Below are positions 1 to 8,100 of a stretch of DNA of 25,265 nt, in pieces (the first letter of the stretch is position 1; each line of letters begins with the position of its first letter). A program made the position numbers and the translations under genes. The stretch is from NCBI GenBank assembly GCA_036655775.1, contig JAVVPL010000019.1, positions 1 through 25,265 on the forward strand. The letters run 5' to 3'. The DNA is from JAVVPL01 sp036655775. Its GTDB lineage: Bacteria; Bacteroidota; Bacteroidia; Bacteroidales; P3. Below the pieces are notes generated by a model. That model searched no databases. It was not told where the DNA came from and was given only the letters and a program-made list of their open reading frames with translations.

Positions 1-1
1 G

Positions 2-877
2 CAAGCTAGATCGGCTGATGTAACCGCTTTTGAACTTGCAATTAAAGGTTTAAATGGGGGACATTCGGGCATGGATATTATTTTGGGTAGAGCCAATGCT
101 AATAAATTATTATTTCGTTTATTGAAGGTCTTGGTCAAAAAATGTGGCGTTGAAGTGGCTACTATCAATGGAGGAAGTTTACGTAATGCAATTCCTCGAG
201 AAGCTTTTGCTTTAATTACGGTGCCTTCTACCAAATTGTCTTCTATGGAAAAACACATCCAGGCTTTCTTTGCTGAAACTAAAGCAGAACTAGCTTTGGT
301 AGAACCTGAATATAAAGTAAATACTACTTCGGCAAAATTACCTAAAGAAGTAATGACTAAATCGTCGATTACAAAACTTATCAATTTGATTTATGGCCTT
401 CCTAATGGCGTTATTCGCATGAGTGATTCGATACACGGCTTGGTGGAAACTTCTACCAATATGGCTATTGTAAAAGCCGATAAAGGAGTGGCAGAAATTT
501 CTTGTTTATTGCGTTCTTCGGTAGATAGTGCAAAAGCCGACTTAGTGGAAGCAATGGATTCTGTAATTCGTTTGGCAGGTGCTAAGGGCGAATTTACAGG
601 AGGATATCCTGGATGGAAACCAAATCCATCTTCTCCTATTTTAAAAACTATGCAAGCAACTTATAAGACATTGTATAAAACTACGCCTAAAATAACGGCT
701 ATTCATGCAGGTTTGGAATGTGGCTTGCTAGGGGGTGTTTATCCTAATTTGGATATGATTTCGTTTGGACCTACTATTTCATCACCTCACTCTCCCGACG
801 AAAAAGTAAATATTGCTTCTGTACAAAAATTCTGGGATTTCTTGGTGGCAACTTTGGCTGCGGTACCTAAAAAATAA
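2..877 (+). CDS. pepD: Aminoacyl-histidine dipeptidase / cytosol non-specific dipeptidase, C-terminal part (5' truncated by window edge)
   Basis: The reading frame is open from base 2, so the start codon lies outside the window; 291 residues are visible of a family usually about 480-490 long. PepD is a cytoplasmic M20-family zinc metallopeptidase that splits Xaa-His and other dipeptides. The visible part begins just before GLNGGHSGMDI and GRANANK, the conserved entry to the lid/dimerisation domain. It ends with HAGLECG and SPHSPDE, the C-terminal catalytic-domain motifs; the His of SPHSPDE is a family metal ligand. The first metal-binding half is not in view. The ATG at 71 is internal to GGHSGM and is not the start. 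The gene converges on the small minus-strand gene at 941 and shares a terminator with it. Assignment is confident from these motifs. Confidence 0.93.
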   Translation, partial: QARSADVTAFELAIKGLNGGHSGMDIILGRANANKLLFRLLKVLVKKCGVEVATINGGSLRNAIPREAFALITVPSTKLSSMEKHIQAFFAETKAELALVEPEYKVNTTSAKLPKEVMTKSSITKLINLIYGLPNGVIRMSDSIHGLVETSTNMAIVKADKGVAEISCLLRSSVDSAKADLVEAMDSVIRLAGAKGEFTGGYPGWKPNPSSPILKTMQATYKTLYKTTPKITAIHAGLECGLLGGVYPNLDMISFGPTISSPHSPDEKVNIASVQKFWDFLVATLAAVPKK

Positions 878-893
878 AGAATTTTAATTTTAT

Positions 894-926
894 AAAAAAA
901 GCTGCTCTCTACGGGCAGCTTTTTTT
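894..926. terminator. Bidirectional intrinsic terminator between pepD and the DUF2795 gene
   Basis: The stem is GCTGC (901-905) with GCAGC (915-919) around a 9-nt loop. An A-tract at 894-900 and a T-tract at 920-926 flank it and extend the pairing. It gives a U-tail on both strands, as expected between the convergent genes on either side. Confidence 0.85.
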
Positions 927-940
927 ATGGTTTTACAAGT

Positions 941-1162
941 TTAGTACTCATCTTCATGAAAGAAAAAGTCTTCTTTAGTAGGATAGTCAGGCCAGATTTC
1001 CTCTATACCATCGTACACCAAACCATCATCTTCCAATTCTTCAAGATTTTCAAGAATCTCGACAGGCAATCCTGAGCGCATAGTGTAGTCTATCAACTCC
1101 ATTTTTGTTGCGGGCCATGGTGCATCTTCAAGCTTGGAAGCCATTTCGAGTGTCCAATACAT
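941..1162 (-). CDS. Small acidic DUF2795-type protein
   Basis: This is a 73-residue acidic protein with no signal peptide or membrane segment, so probably cytoplasmic. It begins MYWTLEMASKLEDAPWPATK and ends IWPDYPTKEDFFFHEDEY. I recognise these as the conserved ends of a small Bacteroidota family annotated as DUF2795. The family function is unknown. Its first helix region (ELIDYTMRSGLPVEILENL) could be a small helical DNA- or protein-binding fold, but that is inference. The start is supported by a near-perfect Bacteroidota promoter just upstream. It is a single-gene unit that ends at the terminator shared with pepD. Confidence 0.85.
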   Translation of the reverse strand: MYWTLEMASKLEDAPWPATKMELIDYTMRSGLPVEILENLEELEDDGLVYDGIEEIWPDYPTKEDFFFHEDEY

Positions 1163-1187
1163 AATTTTGGGTGTTTTAATTTTTTTG

Positions 1188-1218
1188 CAAAAGTACTATA
1201 ATTTTAGAGAAAAGCAAA
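1188..1218 (-). promoter_or_regulatory. Bacteroidota sigma-ABfr-type promoter of the DUF2795 gene
   Basis: On the minus strand, TTTG (1215-1218) is followed after 19 bp by TACTTTTG (1188-1195). This matches the Bacteroidota -33 TTTG / -7 TAnnTTTG consensus with standard spacing. Transcription would start near 1181, giving a short leader before the ATG at 1162. Confidence 0.8.
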
Positions 1219-1290
1219 TAAAAAAAAATTATTTACTTTTCTTTGCAAAATCATTTTTGTGACAAGGGGATATAATCGAATAGCAATTGC

Positions 1291-4200
1291 TTATTCTCCT
1301 TTCCCATGACAAGCTTTATACTTCTTTCCACTTCCACAAGGACAAAGATCATTACGACCTATTTTTTTTTCTACATGGATGGGTTGTACTTTTTGTTTTT
1401 CTTGTGTATTTCGAGCAGCTGCTTGCACTTCATCTTCACGAGAAGTTTTCATGTGACTCATATCCGTTTGTTGAATACGCGCTTCTTGTGCCGCTGGATT
1501 TTGAGATGGAAGAGAACCTAAATTTAAAAAAGCTGTGATATCTTTGTTGACATCCATCATCAATTGTTTGAAAAGTTCAAAAGCTTCAAATTTATAAATT
1601 AAAAGGGGATCTTTTTGCTCGTAGGAAGCATTTTGTACCGATTGTTTTAAATCGTCCATTTCACGAAGATGTTCTTTCCACGCATCATCAATAACGGCCA
1701 AACAAAGTCCTTTTTGTAAAGAGGTAATTAATTCTTTACCTTCGGTTTCCATACATCTTTTGATATTGGTAACTACTTCGAGCGTTTTCTTTCCATCTGT
1801 AATAGGAATTGCAATGTTTTCGTAGCGATTGCCACTTTTTTCGTACACTTCTTTGATAACAGGGTAAGCCATCGTTGCCAAACGTTCGGAACGTTCCTTG
1901 TATGAAGCATAAACAGCCACAAATAGGGTGTTGAGAATATCTTCTACTTTATCCCCAGAGAATTGTTTTTCATTAATGGGAAGTTCTATCCCAAAAACAC
2001 GAATAAATTCTACGCCAAATCCATCGTAATCACGACTTTCTCTATATTGGATAAGCATTTGTTCAAGGGTATCTACCATCATATTGGCTACATCTATACT
2101 TAGACGATCTCCATAAAGAGCATGACGACGTTTTTTGTAAATCACTTCTCGCTGTGCATTCATTACATCATCGTACTCTAGCAAACGTTTACGAATACCA
2201 AAGTTGTTTTCTTCTACTTTCTTTTGTGCACGTTCAATACTTTTGGTAATCATGGAATGTTGTATCACATCGCCTTCTTGGTGTCCTAAACGATCCATTA
2301 CATTGGCAATACGTTGAGAGGCAAATAAACGCATCAAATCATCTTCCAAAGATACAAAAAACTGAGAATTACCAGGGTCTCCCTGACGACCTGCTCGACC
2401 TCGTAATTGTCGGTCCACACGACGAGATTCATGACGTTCTGTGCCTATAATGGCCAAACCACCTGCTTCTTTGACTCCTTCTCCTAATTTGATATCTGTT
2501 CCACGACCTGCCATATTGGTGGCAATGGTTACGGTTTTTGCAATCCCTGCTTCGGCCACAATATCGGCTTCTCTTTTGTGAAGTTTTGCATTTAATACAT
2601 TATGTTTGACATTTCGAGCTTTTAACATTCGGCTCAACAATTCGGAAATTTCAACCGAAGTAGTACCCACCAATACGGGACGTCCATTTTCTACATTCTG
2701 GCTAATTTCTTCTATGACTGCATTGTATTTTTCACGTTTGGTTTTGTAAACTAAATCTTCTTTGTCTTCACGTATCACTGGACGATTGGTGGGAATGGTG
2801 ACCACGTCTAATTTGTAAATATTCCAAAATTCGCCCGCTTCGGTTTCGGCAGTACCTGTCATACCCGCAAGTTTGGCATACATACGAAAATAATTTTGCA
2901 AAGTAATGGTGGCGTAGGTTTGCGTAGCATCTTCGACTTTGACATTTTCTTTTGCCTCTATGGCTTGATGTAAACCGTCTGAATAACGGCGACCTTCCAT
3001 GATACGACCTGTTTGTTCATCCACAATTTTTACTTCATTATCCACCACTACGTATTCTACATCTTTTTCAAATAAAGTATATGCTTTTAACAATTGGTTT
3101 AAGGTATGAACTCGATCGGATTGAATGGCATAATCGCGCATCAATTCACTTTTTTTAGTGGCTTTTTCGGGTACACTTAAATTTTGTTTTTCAAGCTCTG
3201 CTAATTCGGATCCTATATCTGGAAGCATATAATATTTGGCATCACCCCCAGCACCTGCAGTTAAAAATTCAACGCCTTTGTCGACTAAATCGATACTATT
3301 TTGTTTTTCATCAATCACAAACAAAAGTTCATCATCAATGATGTGCATGTTTTTGCTTTGCTCTTGCATGTAAAAATTTTCGGTTTTTTGCAAAAGCGCT
3401 TTCATACCTGGTTCACTCAAAAACTTAATTAAAGCTTTGTTTTTAGGAAGACCTCGATAGGCTCTAAACAAAAGAACGCCTCCTTTTTCTTCATTCTCTT
3501 TGGAAGAATTATTGCCAGCTAATAAACGTTTGGCATCGGCCAAAAGTTGAGTAACTGCATTTTTTTGTGCATTGTACAAACTTTCTATTTGTGGTTTCAA
3601 AGCATCAAATTCTTGGCTGTCACCTTTGTAGGTAGGGCCCGAGATAATCAAAGGTGTACGCGCATCATCAATCAGCACGGAGTCAACTTCATCGACAATG
3701 GCATAATTGTGTTTGCGTTGTACCAACTCTTCGGGTCTACGACACATATTGTCACGCAAATAGTCGAAACCAAATTCGTTGTTGGTGCCATATGTAACAT
3801 CGGCAAGGTAGGCTTTTCGACGTGCTTCGGTGCTAGGTTGGTGTTTATCTATACAATCCACCGTCAATCCATGAAATTCAAATAACATCCCCATCCATTC
3901 GGAATCTCGTTTGGCCAAATAATCGTTGACCGTAACAATGTGAACGCCTTTGCCAGGAAGGGCATTGAGATATATGGGCAAAGTAGCTACCAGGGTTTTT
4001 CCTTCTCCTGTACCCATTTCGGCAATTTTACCTTCATGTAGTACCATCCCTCCAATAAGCTGCACATCGTAATGAACCATATCCCATGTAACGGGGGTGC
4101 CACCCGCCAACCAGGTGTTTTTATAATAGGCTTTACCTTCACGAATATTGACACTATCGCGAGTAGCGGCCAAATTTTCATCCCAAGGCATCACACTCAC

Positions 4201-4587
4201 TTCAACTTCTTCGTTTTCGGTGAAAAGTTTTGCGGTGGCTTTAATTACGGCAAAGGCTTCTGGCAAAATTTCCAACAAAGTGGCCTGCGTAATATCATAG
4301 ATTTCTTTTTCAAGTTTGTCTATTTCACTATATTTTTCTTCTTTGTCGTCGATACTTAGATCGTCGTTGGTCTCTGCCTCATTTTTCAAACTGGCAATTT
4401 GATCTTCTTGACTTTGTACAGCTGCACGTAAACGATCTTGAAATTCGCGTGTTTTGGCACGTAATTGATCGCTACTTAAAGCAACTATTTTTTGATAAGC
4501 TTGTTTTGTTTCTTCCAATAAGCCATTGAGGGCTTTTACATCTCTTTCAGATTTGTTTCCAAGTAGAGATTTCAAAAAATTAAGCAT
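1291..4587 (-). CDS. secA: Protein translocase ATPase SecA
   Basis: SecA is the motor ATPase that drives unfolded preproteins through SecYEG; it cycles between cytoplasm and inner membrane. With the start at 4587 (MLNFLKSLLGNKSERD) the protein has 1098 residues. The 10-codon-longer frame to 4617 overlaps the likely promoter box, and the shorter start gives the typical SecA N-terminus. Walker A GTGEGKT is at about 192-198, VDEVD at 298-302, NMAGRGTDIKL at about 691-701 and RQLRGRAGRQGD at about 726-737. The C-terminal zinc-binding tail carries CPC...CH and ends the protein. It is roughly 200 residues longer than E. coli SecA. Much of the excess sits at about 340-480, next to the preprotein-crosslinking domain, as is usual in Bacteroidota. 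It exports the precursors of the porin, PstS and T9SS proteins seen here. Confidence 0.98.
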   Translation of the reverse strand: MLNFLKSLLGNKSERDVKALNGLLEETKQAYQKIVALSSDQLRAKTREFQDRLRAAVQSQEDQIASLKNEAETNDDLSIDDKEEKYSEIDKLEKEIYDITQATLLEILPEAFAVIKATAKLFTENEEVEVSVMPWDENLAATRDSVNIREGKAYYKNTWLAGGTPVTWDMVHYDVQLIGGMVLHEGKIAEMGTGEGKTLVATLPIYLNALPGKGVHIVTVNDYLAKRDSEWMGMLFEFHGLTVDCIDKHQPSTEARRKAYLADVTYGTNNEFGFDYLRDNMCRRPEELVQRKHNYAIVDEVDSVLIDDARTPLIISGPTYKGDSQEFDALKPQIESLYNAQKNAVTQLLADAKRLLAGNNSSKENEEKGGVLLFRAYRGLPKNKALIKFLSEPGMKALLQKTENFYMQEQSKNMHIIDDELLFVIDEKQNSIDLVDKGVEFLTAGAGGDAKYYMLPDIGSELAELEKQNLSVPEKATKKSELMRDYAIQSDRVHTLNQLLKAYTLFEKDVEYVVVDNEVKIVDEQTGRIMEGRRYSDGLHQAIEAKENVKVEDATQTYATITLQNYFRMYAKLAGMTGTAETEAGEFWNIYKLDVVTIPTNRPVIREDKEDLVYKTKREKYNAVIEEISQNVENGRPVLVGTTSVEISELLSRMLKARNVKHNVLNAKLHKREADIVAEAGIAKTVTIATNMAGRGTDIKLGEGVKEAGGLAIIGTERHESRRVDRQLRGRAGRQGDPGNSQFFVSLEDDLMRLFASQRIANVMDRLGHQEGDVIQHSMITKSIERAQKKVEENNFGIRKRLLEYDDVMNAQREVIYKKRRHALYGDRLSIDVANMMVDTLEQMLIQYRESRDYDGFGVEFIRVFGIELPINEKQFSGDKVEDILNTLFVAVYASYKERSERLATMAYPVIKEVYEKSGNRYENIAIPITDGKKTLEVVTNIKRCMETEGKELITSLQKGLCLAVIDDAWKEHLREMDDLKQSVQNASYEQKDPLLIYKFEAFELFKQLMMDVNKDITAFLNLGSLPSQNPAAQEARIQQTDMSHMKTSREDEVQAAARNTQEKQKVQPIHVEKKIGRNDLCPCGSGKKYKACHGKGE

Positions 4588-4614
4588 TTGTGTATAGGGT
4601 TTTATTTTAAGGTG

Positions 4615-4622
4615 CAAATGTA
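4615..4622 (-). promoter_or_regulatory. secA: Probable -7 promoter element for secA
   Basis: The minus strand reads TACATTTG here, matching TAnnTTTG, 28 nt before the ATG at 4587. A -33 TTTG at the normal 19-21 bp distance is not present. A second TAnnTTTG match (TATATTTG, 4651-4658) lies further upstream and also lacks a good partner, so the exact start of transcription is uncertain. Confidence 0.5.
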
Positions 4623-4764
4623 CGGAAAAAGTTTTAATTTACCATTGTCACAAATATAAAAAATGGCTTTTCTATAATATAGGTGATTCTCTCTGACTAT
4701 AAAATAGAAAGAAAATTGTTGGGAAGAAAAATTTCAATCTTTTTAGAAATATAAAATTGTTTTG

Positions 4765-4772
4765 TACCTTTG
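4765..4772 (+). promoter_or_regulatory. Probable -7 promoter element for the membrane-protein gene
   Basis: TACCTTTG matches TAnnTTTG. The upstream partner is only a TTTT at about 4741-4744, 20 bp away. The 307-bp gap between secA and this gene is AT-rich and otherwise holds only the divergent secA promoter signals; no RNA gene is recognisable there. Confidence 0.5.
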
Positions 4773-4894
4773 ATTCTATATAGCATTTTTAGATACTTTG
4801 AATATGAAACGAACAGGAGTGCAATATCTCAAGCTAGGGTGTGAAAATAAACCTCATGGCGTTCCATACAACCTATTTATTAAAATTATTACAC

Positions 4895-6733
4895 ATGAAA
4901 AATTATAAAATTTTACCTCCTCTGTATTTTTTAGTTTTAGCATTGCTTTCTTTGTTTTTTGCAAATACAATTGCAAGTACGGGACAAAATTCGTATGATA
5001 TTTTCATACTATTAAACCCCACATCAGGTTTGGATACAAGCGTGTTTTCTACCAATTATTTCAACTCTATAGTATGTAAATTAGCTATGGACTGGGGGGC
5101 CTCTATGCAAGTGATAGCGTATTTATGGGTGTTGCTAAATGTGCTGTTTGTCTATATTTGTTACCTTTTGGTAAGCAAGGTATTCAAACAAGAGCTGTTG
5201 GGATTTAGTATATTGTTATTGAGCTGCGGAATGTCTGTAATTTTCATACAACAAGCCGCCATTCTATACCGGGCTTTATTGTGTGGAATTGTGGGAATTG
5301 CTATGGTGGTTTATTTTTTAAATCGCAAAAGTGGATATGGAATCCGAAGGCTTGCTCCTTATATATATAGGGTTTCTAAACCAATGAAAGGGGTGTATGC
5401 GCTTTGGTTTTTACTTATATGGACTGTGGTTTTACGCTATCTACCTAGCGTTTCTCCCAATTTATATAATGTGGATATAGCTAATTGGGGAACGGATATG
5501 TACGTAAATGGATTTTCATACCTCCTAAAAAATATGATTACTACGTACTTTTTTGTTTTTGTTATTATGGGCTATTTGGGCGTGCTCTATATTTGTAAAA
5601 AAGAATATATTCGTCTTGCTTTCTTGATACTAGCTCCTTTATGGTTTGTGATTTTCAGTTTGCCTAAACAAGGGGGTTTGTATTATGAAAGTTGTTTTTT
5701 GATTTTTATTGCGGTGCTCGTTTTTTGGTTTTTAAGAGAGGTGGTATGGGCTAAAAAAGCCTCTCCGTTTTGGTTTTACGTGATCGCAGCTTTATTGTTG
5801 GCCTCTTTCTCCAATTTTATTAAAACGGCTTTAAAATGCCAGGAACGAGAAACTTATTTTTCGGTGATTGAAAAGGCTATTGAAAATACATACTCTCATT
5901 CAAATTTGGCGACTCTAGCTTTGGATTCCAATGGGGTATCAAGCAAAAGCACTTATATGGAACAAGCAAAAAATAGAAAAATAGATGGCAGAAATTGTGA
6001 ATTAAATATGGAACGCTTACAATCAAGCGCAATTCCTCATCTTGAATTTTTATTGTACAATGCTTTATCTAAAGGAATGCCCTGTCTATTTATTTTTCCT
6101 GAAACAAGGTGTTCGAGGGTACAATCGTTGTGGACACATACAAAAGGGAACATAAAGGATACAATCTATATAAAAGCACCTAAAAATTTGATTCCATATT
6201 ATTTAGTTTTATATACCGATTGTGGGGCAGAAACTTTGTTTTCGGAAAAAGGGAATGTGTCGTTTTTAAAAAGTGAAACGCATCCATATTCTCAATTTTT
6301 TCAAGCGTATACTCAATCTTCGGATACCGCTTATGAGGGAAAATATAGTGTAAAGATTTTTGATAAACAAATGTATGGAATGGAAATTACAATTGCTGTA
6401 AAACCTTTCGACAAAATTAAAATCTCGACAAAACGTTTGGGAAATAATAATGGGTTTATCGTACTTGCGGATACAAAAGACAAGGGAAGAGGGATGCTTC
6501 TCTATAAGAGTGTAAATAATCCTGACCCTAGCTCTATCCGCGATAGCTCGGCATGGGAAACACTTTCGATAGAAACCATTATTCCACCCAAGGTAAACTA
6601 TGTCGTTATTTATACATTTAATAATACGGAAGAGATTTGCTATTTTGATAATCTTCAAATTTCAATTTTACGACAATGCACCCCTTTGGAAGCCCAAAAA
6701 GCTAAAAAATTATATCTAAAACCTAAAAGTTAA
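4895..6733 (+). CDS. Polytopic inner-membrane protein with C-terminal jelly-roll-like domain, function unknown
   Basis: The protein has 612 residues from the ATG at 4895. That start opens with a membrane helix (MKNYKILPPLYF) and has the AAAA tract 10-13 nt upstream seen before other starts here; GTG 4841 and ATG 4856 are longer in-frame alternatives. About nine hydrophobic segments lie at roughly 8-27, 70-92, 101-120, 122-142, 165-183, 215-234, 240-256, 265-282 and 292-308. A soluble part of about 300 residues follows. Its end (about 465-592) has the rhythm of a carbohydrate-binding-module-like beta-sandwich: SDTAYEGKYSVKIF near the start and CYFDNLQISIL at the end. The layout resembles GT-C-type glycosyltransferases or O-antigen processing proteins, but no catalytic motif is recognisable, so no function is assigned. 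It is transcribed alone, between secA (divergent) and the phosphate operon. Confidence 0.8.
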   Translation: MKNYKILPPLYFLVLALLSLFFANTIASTGQNSYDIFILLNPTSGLDTSVFSTNYFNSIVCKLAMDWGASMQVIAYLWVLLNVLFVYICYLLVSKVFKQELLGFSILLLSCGMSVIFIQQAAILYRALLCGIVGIAMVVYFLNRKSGYGIRRLAPYIYRVSKPMKGVYALWFLLIWTVVLRYLPSVSPNLYNVDIANWGTDMYVNGFSYLLKNMITTYFFVFVIMGYLGVLYICKKEYIRLAFLILAPLWFVIFSLPKQGGLYYESCFLIFIAVLVFWFLREVVWAKKASPFWFYVIAALLLASFSNFIKTALKCQERETYFSVIEKAIENTYSHSNLATLALDSNGVSSKSTYMEQAKNRKIDGRNCELNMERLQSSAIPHLEFLLYNALSKGMPCLFIFPETRCSRVQSLWTHTKGNIKDTIYIKAPKNLIPYYLVLYTDCGAETLFSEKGNVSFLKSETHPYSQFFQAYTQSSDTAYEGKYSVKIFDKQMYGMEITIAVKPFDKIKISTKRLGNNNGFIVLADTKDKGRGMLLYKSVNNPDPSSIRDSSAWETLSIETIIPPKVNYVVIYTFNNTEEICYFDNLQISILRQCTPLEAQKAKKLYLKPKS

Positions 6734-6742
6734 AAAACTTTT
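6725..6742 (+). terminator. Weak AT-rich hairpin at the end of the membrane-protein gene
   Basis: AAAAGTT (6725-6731) pairs with AACTTTT (6736-6742) over a 4-nt loop, overlapping the TAA stop codon. It has only one G-C pair, so termination may be leaky. Confidence 0.3.
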
Positions 6743-6750
6743 TGCATTGT

Positions 6751-6794
6751 TTGTAACAATTTCTTAATTTTTTGGTAATCTTTTCGTGATTTAT
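6751..6794 (+). promoter_or_regulatory. Pho-box-like array of four 11-bp direct repeats upstream of the phosphate operon
   Basis: Four consecutive 11-bp units align as TTGTAACAATT, TCTTAATTTTT, TGGTAATCTTT and TCGTGATTTAT, with a T.GTAAT-like core recurring exactly every 11 bp. The Escherichia coli Pho box uses the same geometry: 7-bp PhoB half-sites plus 4 AT-rich bp, placed just before the -10. Here the last core ends at 6790, ten bp before the -7 box, where a -33 TTTG would otherwise sit. PhoB-type activation of the operon on phosphate starvation is inferred from position and geometry; the core differs from CTGTCAT. Confidence 0.6.
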
Positions 6795-6800
6795 TGTGCC

Positions 6801-6808
6801 TATTTTTG
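6801..6808 (+). promoter_or_regulatory. -7 promoter element of the porin-pst-phoU operon
   Basis: TATTTTTG matches TAnnTTTG and lies 24 bp before the start codon. A good -33 TTTG is lacking at normal spacing (the nearest is 6771-6774, 26 bp away). That fits a promoter that depends on an activator bound at the repeats just upstream. Confidence 0.65.
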
Positions 6809-6832
6809 CAACATCAAAAAAAAACACAATAG

Positions 6833-8086
6833 GTGAATATTCAACATGTATTCTTTATTTTATTTTTATGTGCAAATATGAGCATTGCAAGGGCTCAGTA
6901 TAAGAATTCTAATTCTGATCTTGTATTTGATTTCAAAAAAGCAGGAAATCTAAAAATTTCTGGGTATTTACAAGCTCAGTGGCAACTTGCTCAACAAAAA
7001 GGAGTTTCGGCCTTTGCCAATGGGGGGAGTTTTAAGGCTACTAGCAATAATCGATTTTCGATACGTAGAGGTCGTGTTAAGATAAGCTATACTTTGGGAA
7101 TAGTGCAAATGGTGGTACAACCCGATTTTACAGAAAAAGGAGTAGGTATCAAAGATGCGTATGTGGCTATCGCTATTCCTAGTAAAATATTTGAGGCACA
7201 AGTCGGACTTTTTAATCGCCCTTTTGGATATGAAATCAATTATTCTTCTTCTTTGCGAGAAAGTCCTGAACGGACACGCGTATTTTTGTCTTTATTTCCT
7301 GGGGAACGCGATCTGGGTGCAATGGTGATAGTACATGGACCCAAAGGATTTACAAAAGATTTGACTTTGCATGCGGGGGTATTTAATGGAAATGGTATCG
7401 GATTGGAAACCGATTCTAGAAAGGATTTTATAGGACGACTTGCGTATTTGAAAAATATAAATACAAGCCAAGTGGGACTTGCTTTTTCGTATTATCTTGG
7501 AGGGGTATTGAATACATCGGATACAAATTATAAATATGATCATGGATTTGTGGCTCAACAAATTGAAAAAGAAAGTTATTCTCAACGTCAATACTTTGGA
7601 ATCGCAGCACAATATAAGCAAGTATGGATAGCTGGAACTACCTCTATCCGTACGGAATATTTATGGGGTAATCAAGCAGGTATTGCCACCCAAAATGCAA
7701 TGCCTGGAGGCAGCTCTTTTGCTCATACGTATCCATCGGATCCTTTGTTTTTACGCAATTTTAATGGATTTTATGCAATTTTAGTGCATGATATTGGCAG
7801 TTCTAAACATTCGGTAGTTTTGAAGTATGATTATTATGATCCTAATACGAAAATAAAAGGAAATGAAATTGGTTTATTAACAAAGACAGGAGCGGCAGAC
7901 ATTAGTTTTTCAACCTTTGGAATAGGCTATTTGTATCGGTGGAATCAACATTTGCAACTTATGGCATATTATGATTTTGTAAAGAATGAAAAATCGAATT
8001 ATTTGTGGAGTGCAAACGGTTTGCAAAATTTTGCAAGTACAATTAAACAAAATGTTTTGACTCTACGTCTTCAGGTAAAATTTTAA
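6833..8086 (+). CDS. Phosphate-selective porin O/P-type outer-membrane protein
   Basis: The protein has 417 residues from a GTG start. The GTG is chosen because it gives a full signal peptide (about 1-21, hydrophobic core VFFILFLCA, cleavage after ARA); the ATG at 6878 would remove most of it. The mature part is a run of alternating-polarity beta strands (KISGYLQAQWQ, FSIRRGRVKISY, VGLFNRPFGYE) and ends in LRLQVKF with a terminal Phe, typical of a barrel assembled by BAM. The strand patterns and the RRGR segment match the OprO/OprP family, trimeric 16-stranded anion-selective porins. It is the first gene of the operon, 14 bp before pstS, so its likely job is to bring phosphate across the outer membrane. 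Substrate choice within the family (phosphate, polyphosphate) cannot be read from sequence alone. Confidence 0.88.
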   Translation: MNIQHVFFILFLCANMSIARAQYKNSNSDLVFDFKKAGNLKISGYLQAQWQLAQQKGVSAFANGGSFKATSNNRFSIRRGRVKISYTLGIVQMVVQPDFTEKGVGIKDAYVAIAIPSKIFEAQVGLFNRPFGYEINYSSSLRESPERTRVFLSLFPGERDLGAMVIVHGPKGFTKDLTLHAGVFNGNGIGLETDSRKDFIGRLAYLKNINTSQVGLAFSYYLGGVLNTSDTNYKYDHGFVAQQIEKESYSQRQYFGIAAQYKQVWIAGTTSIRTEYLWGNQAGIATQNAMPGGSSFAHTYPSDPLFLRNFNGFYAILVHDIGSSKHSVVLKYDYYDPNTKIKGNEIGLLTKTGAADISFSTFGIGYLYRWNQHLQLMAYYDFVKNEKSNYLWSANGLQNFASTIKQNVLTLRLQVKF

Positions 8087-8100
8087 AAAATTATATAAAA

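Noticed and set aside
1282..1291. AGCAATTGCT palindrome just after secA as a terminator
   Set aside because: It is a 10-bp perfect palindrome with no loop and no T-tract; it may be chance. No good secA terminator was found.
1306..4359. Plus-strand frames opposite secA
   Set aside because: They are antisense shadows of a highly conserved gene, with no signals of their own.
4841..4894. Longer N-terminus of the membrane protein from GTG 4841 or ATG 4856
   Set aside because: The extra residues are not helix- or signal-like. The AAAA tract and the hydrophobic N-terminus point to ATG 4895.
4804..4908. Possible 34-codon leader ORF (MKRTGVQYLKLG...) overlapping the start of the membrane-protein gene
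   Set aside because: It lies downstream of a plausible -7 box, but has no A-tract before its ATG, no family resemblance and no attenuator-like hairpins; chance is the simpler explanation.
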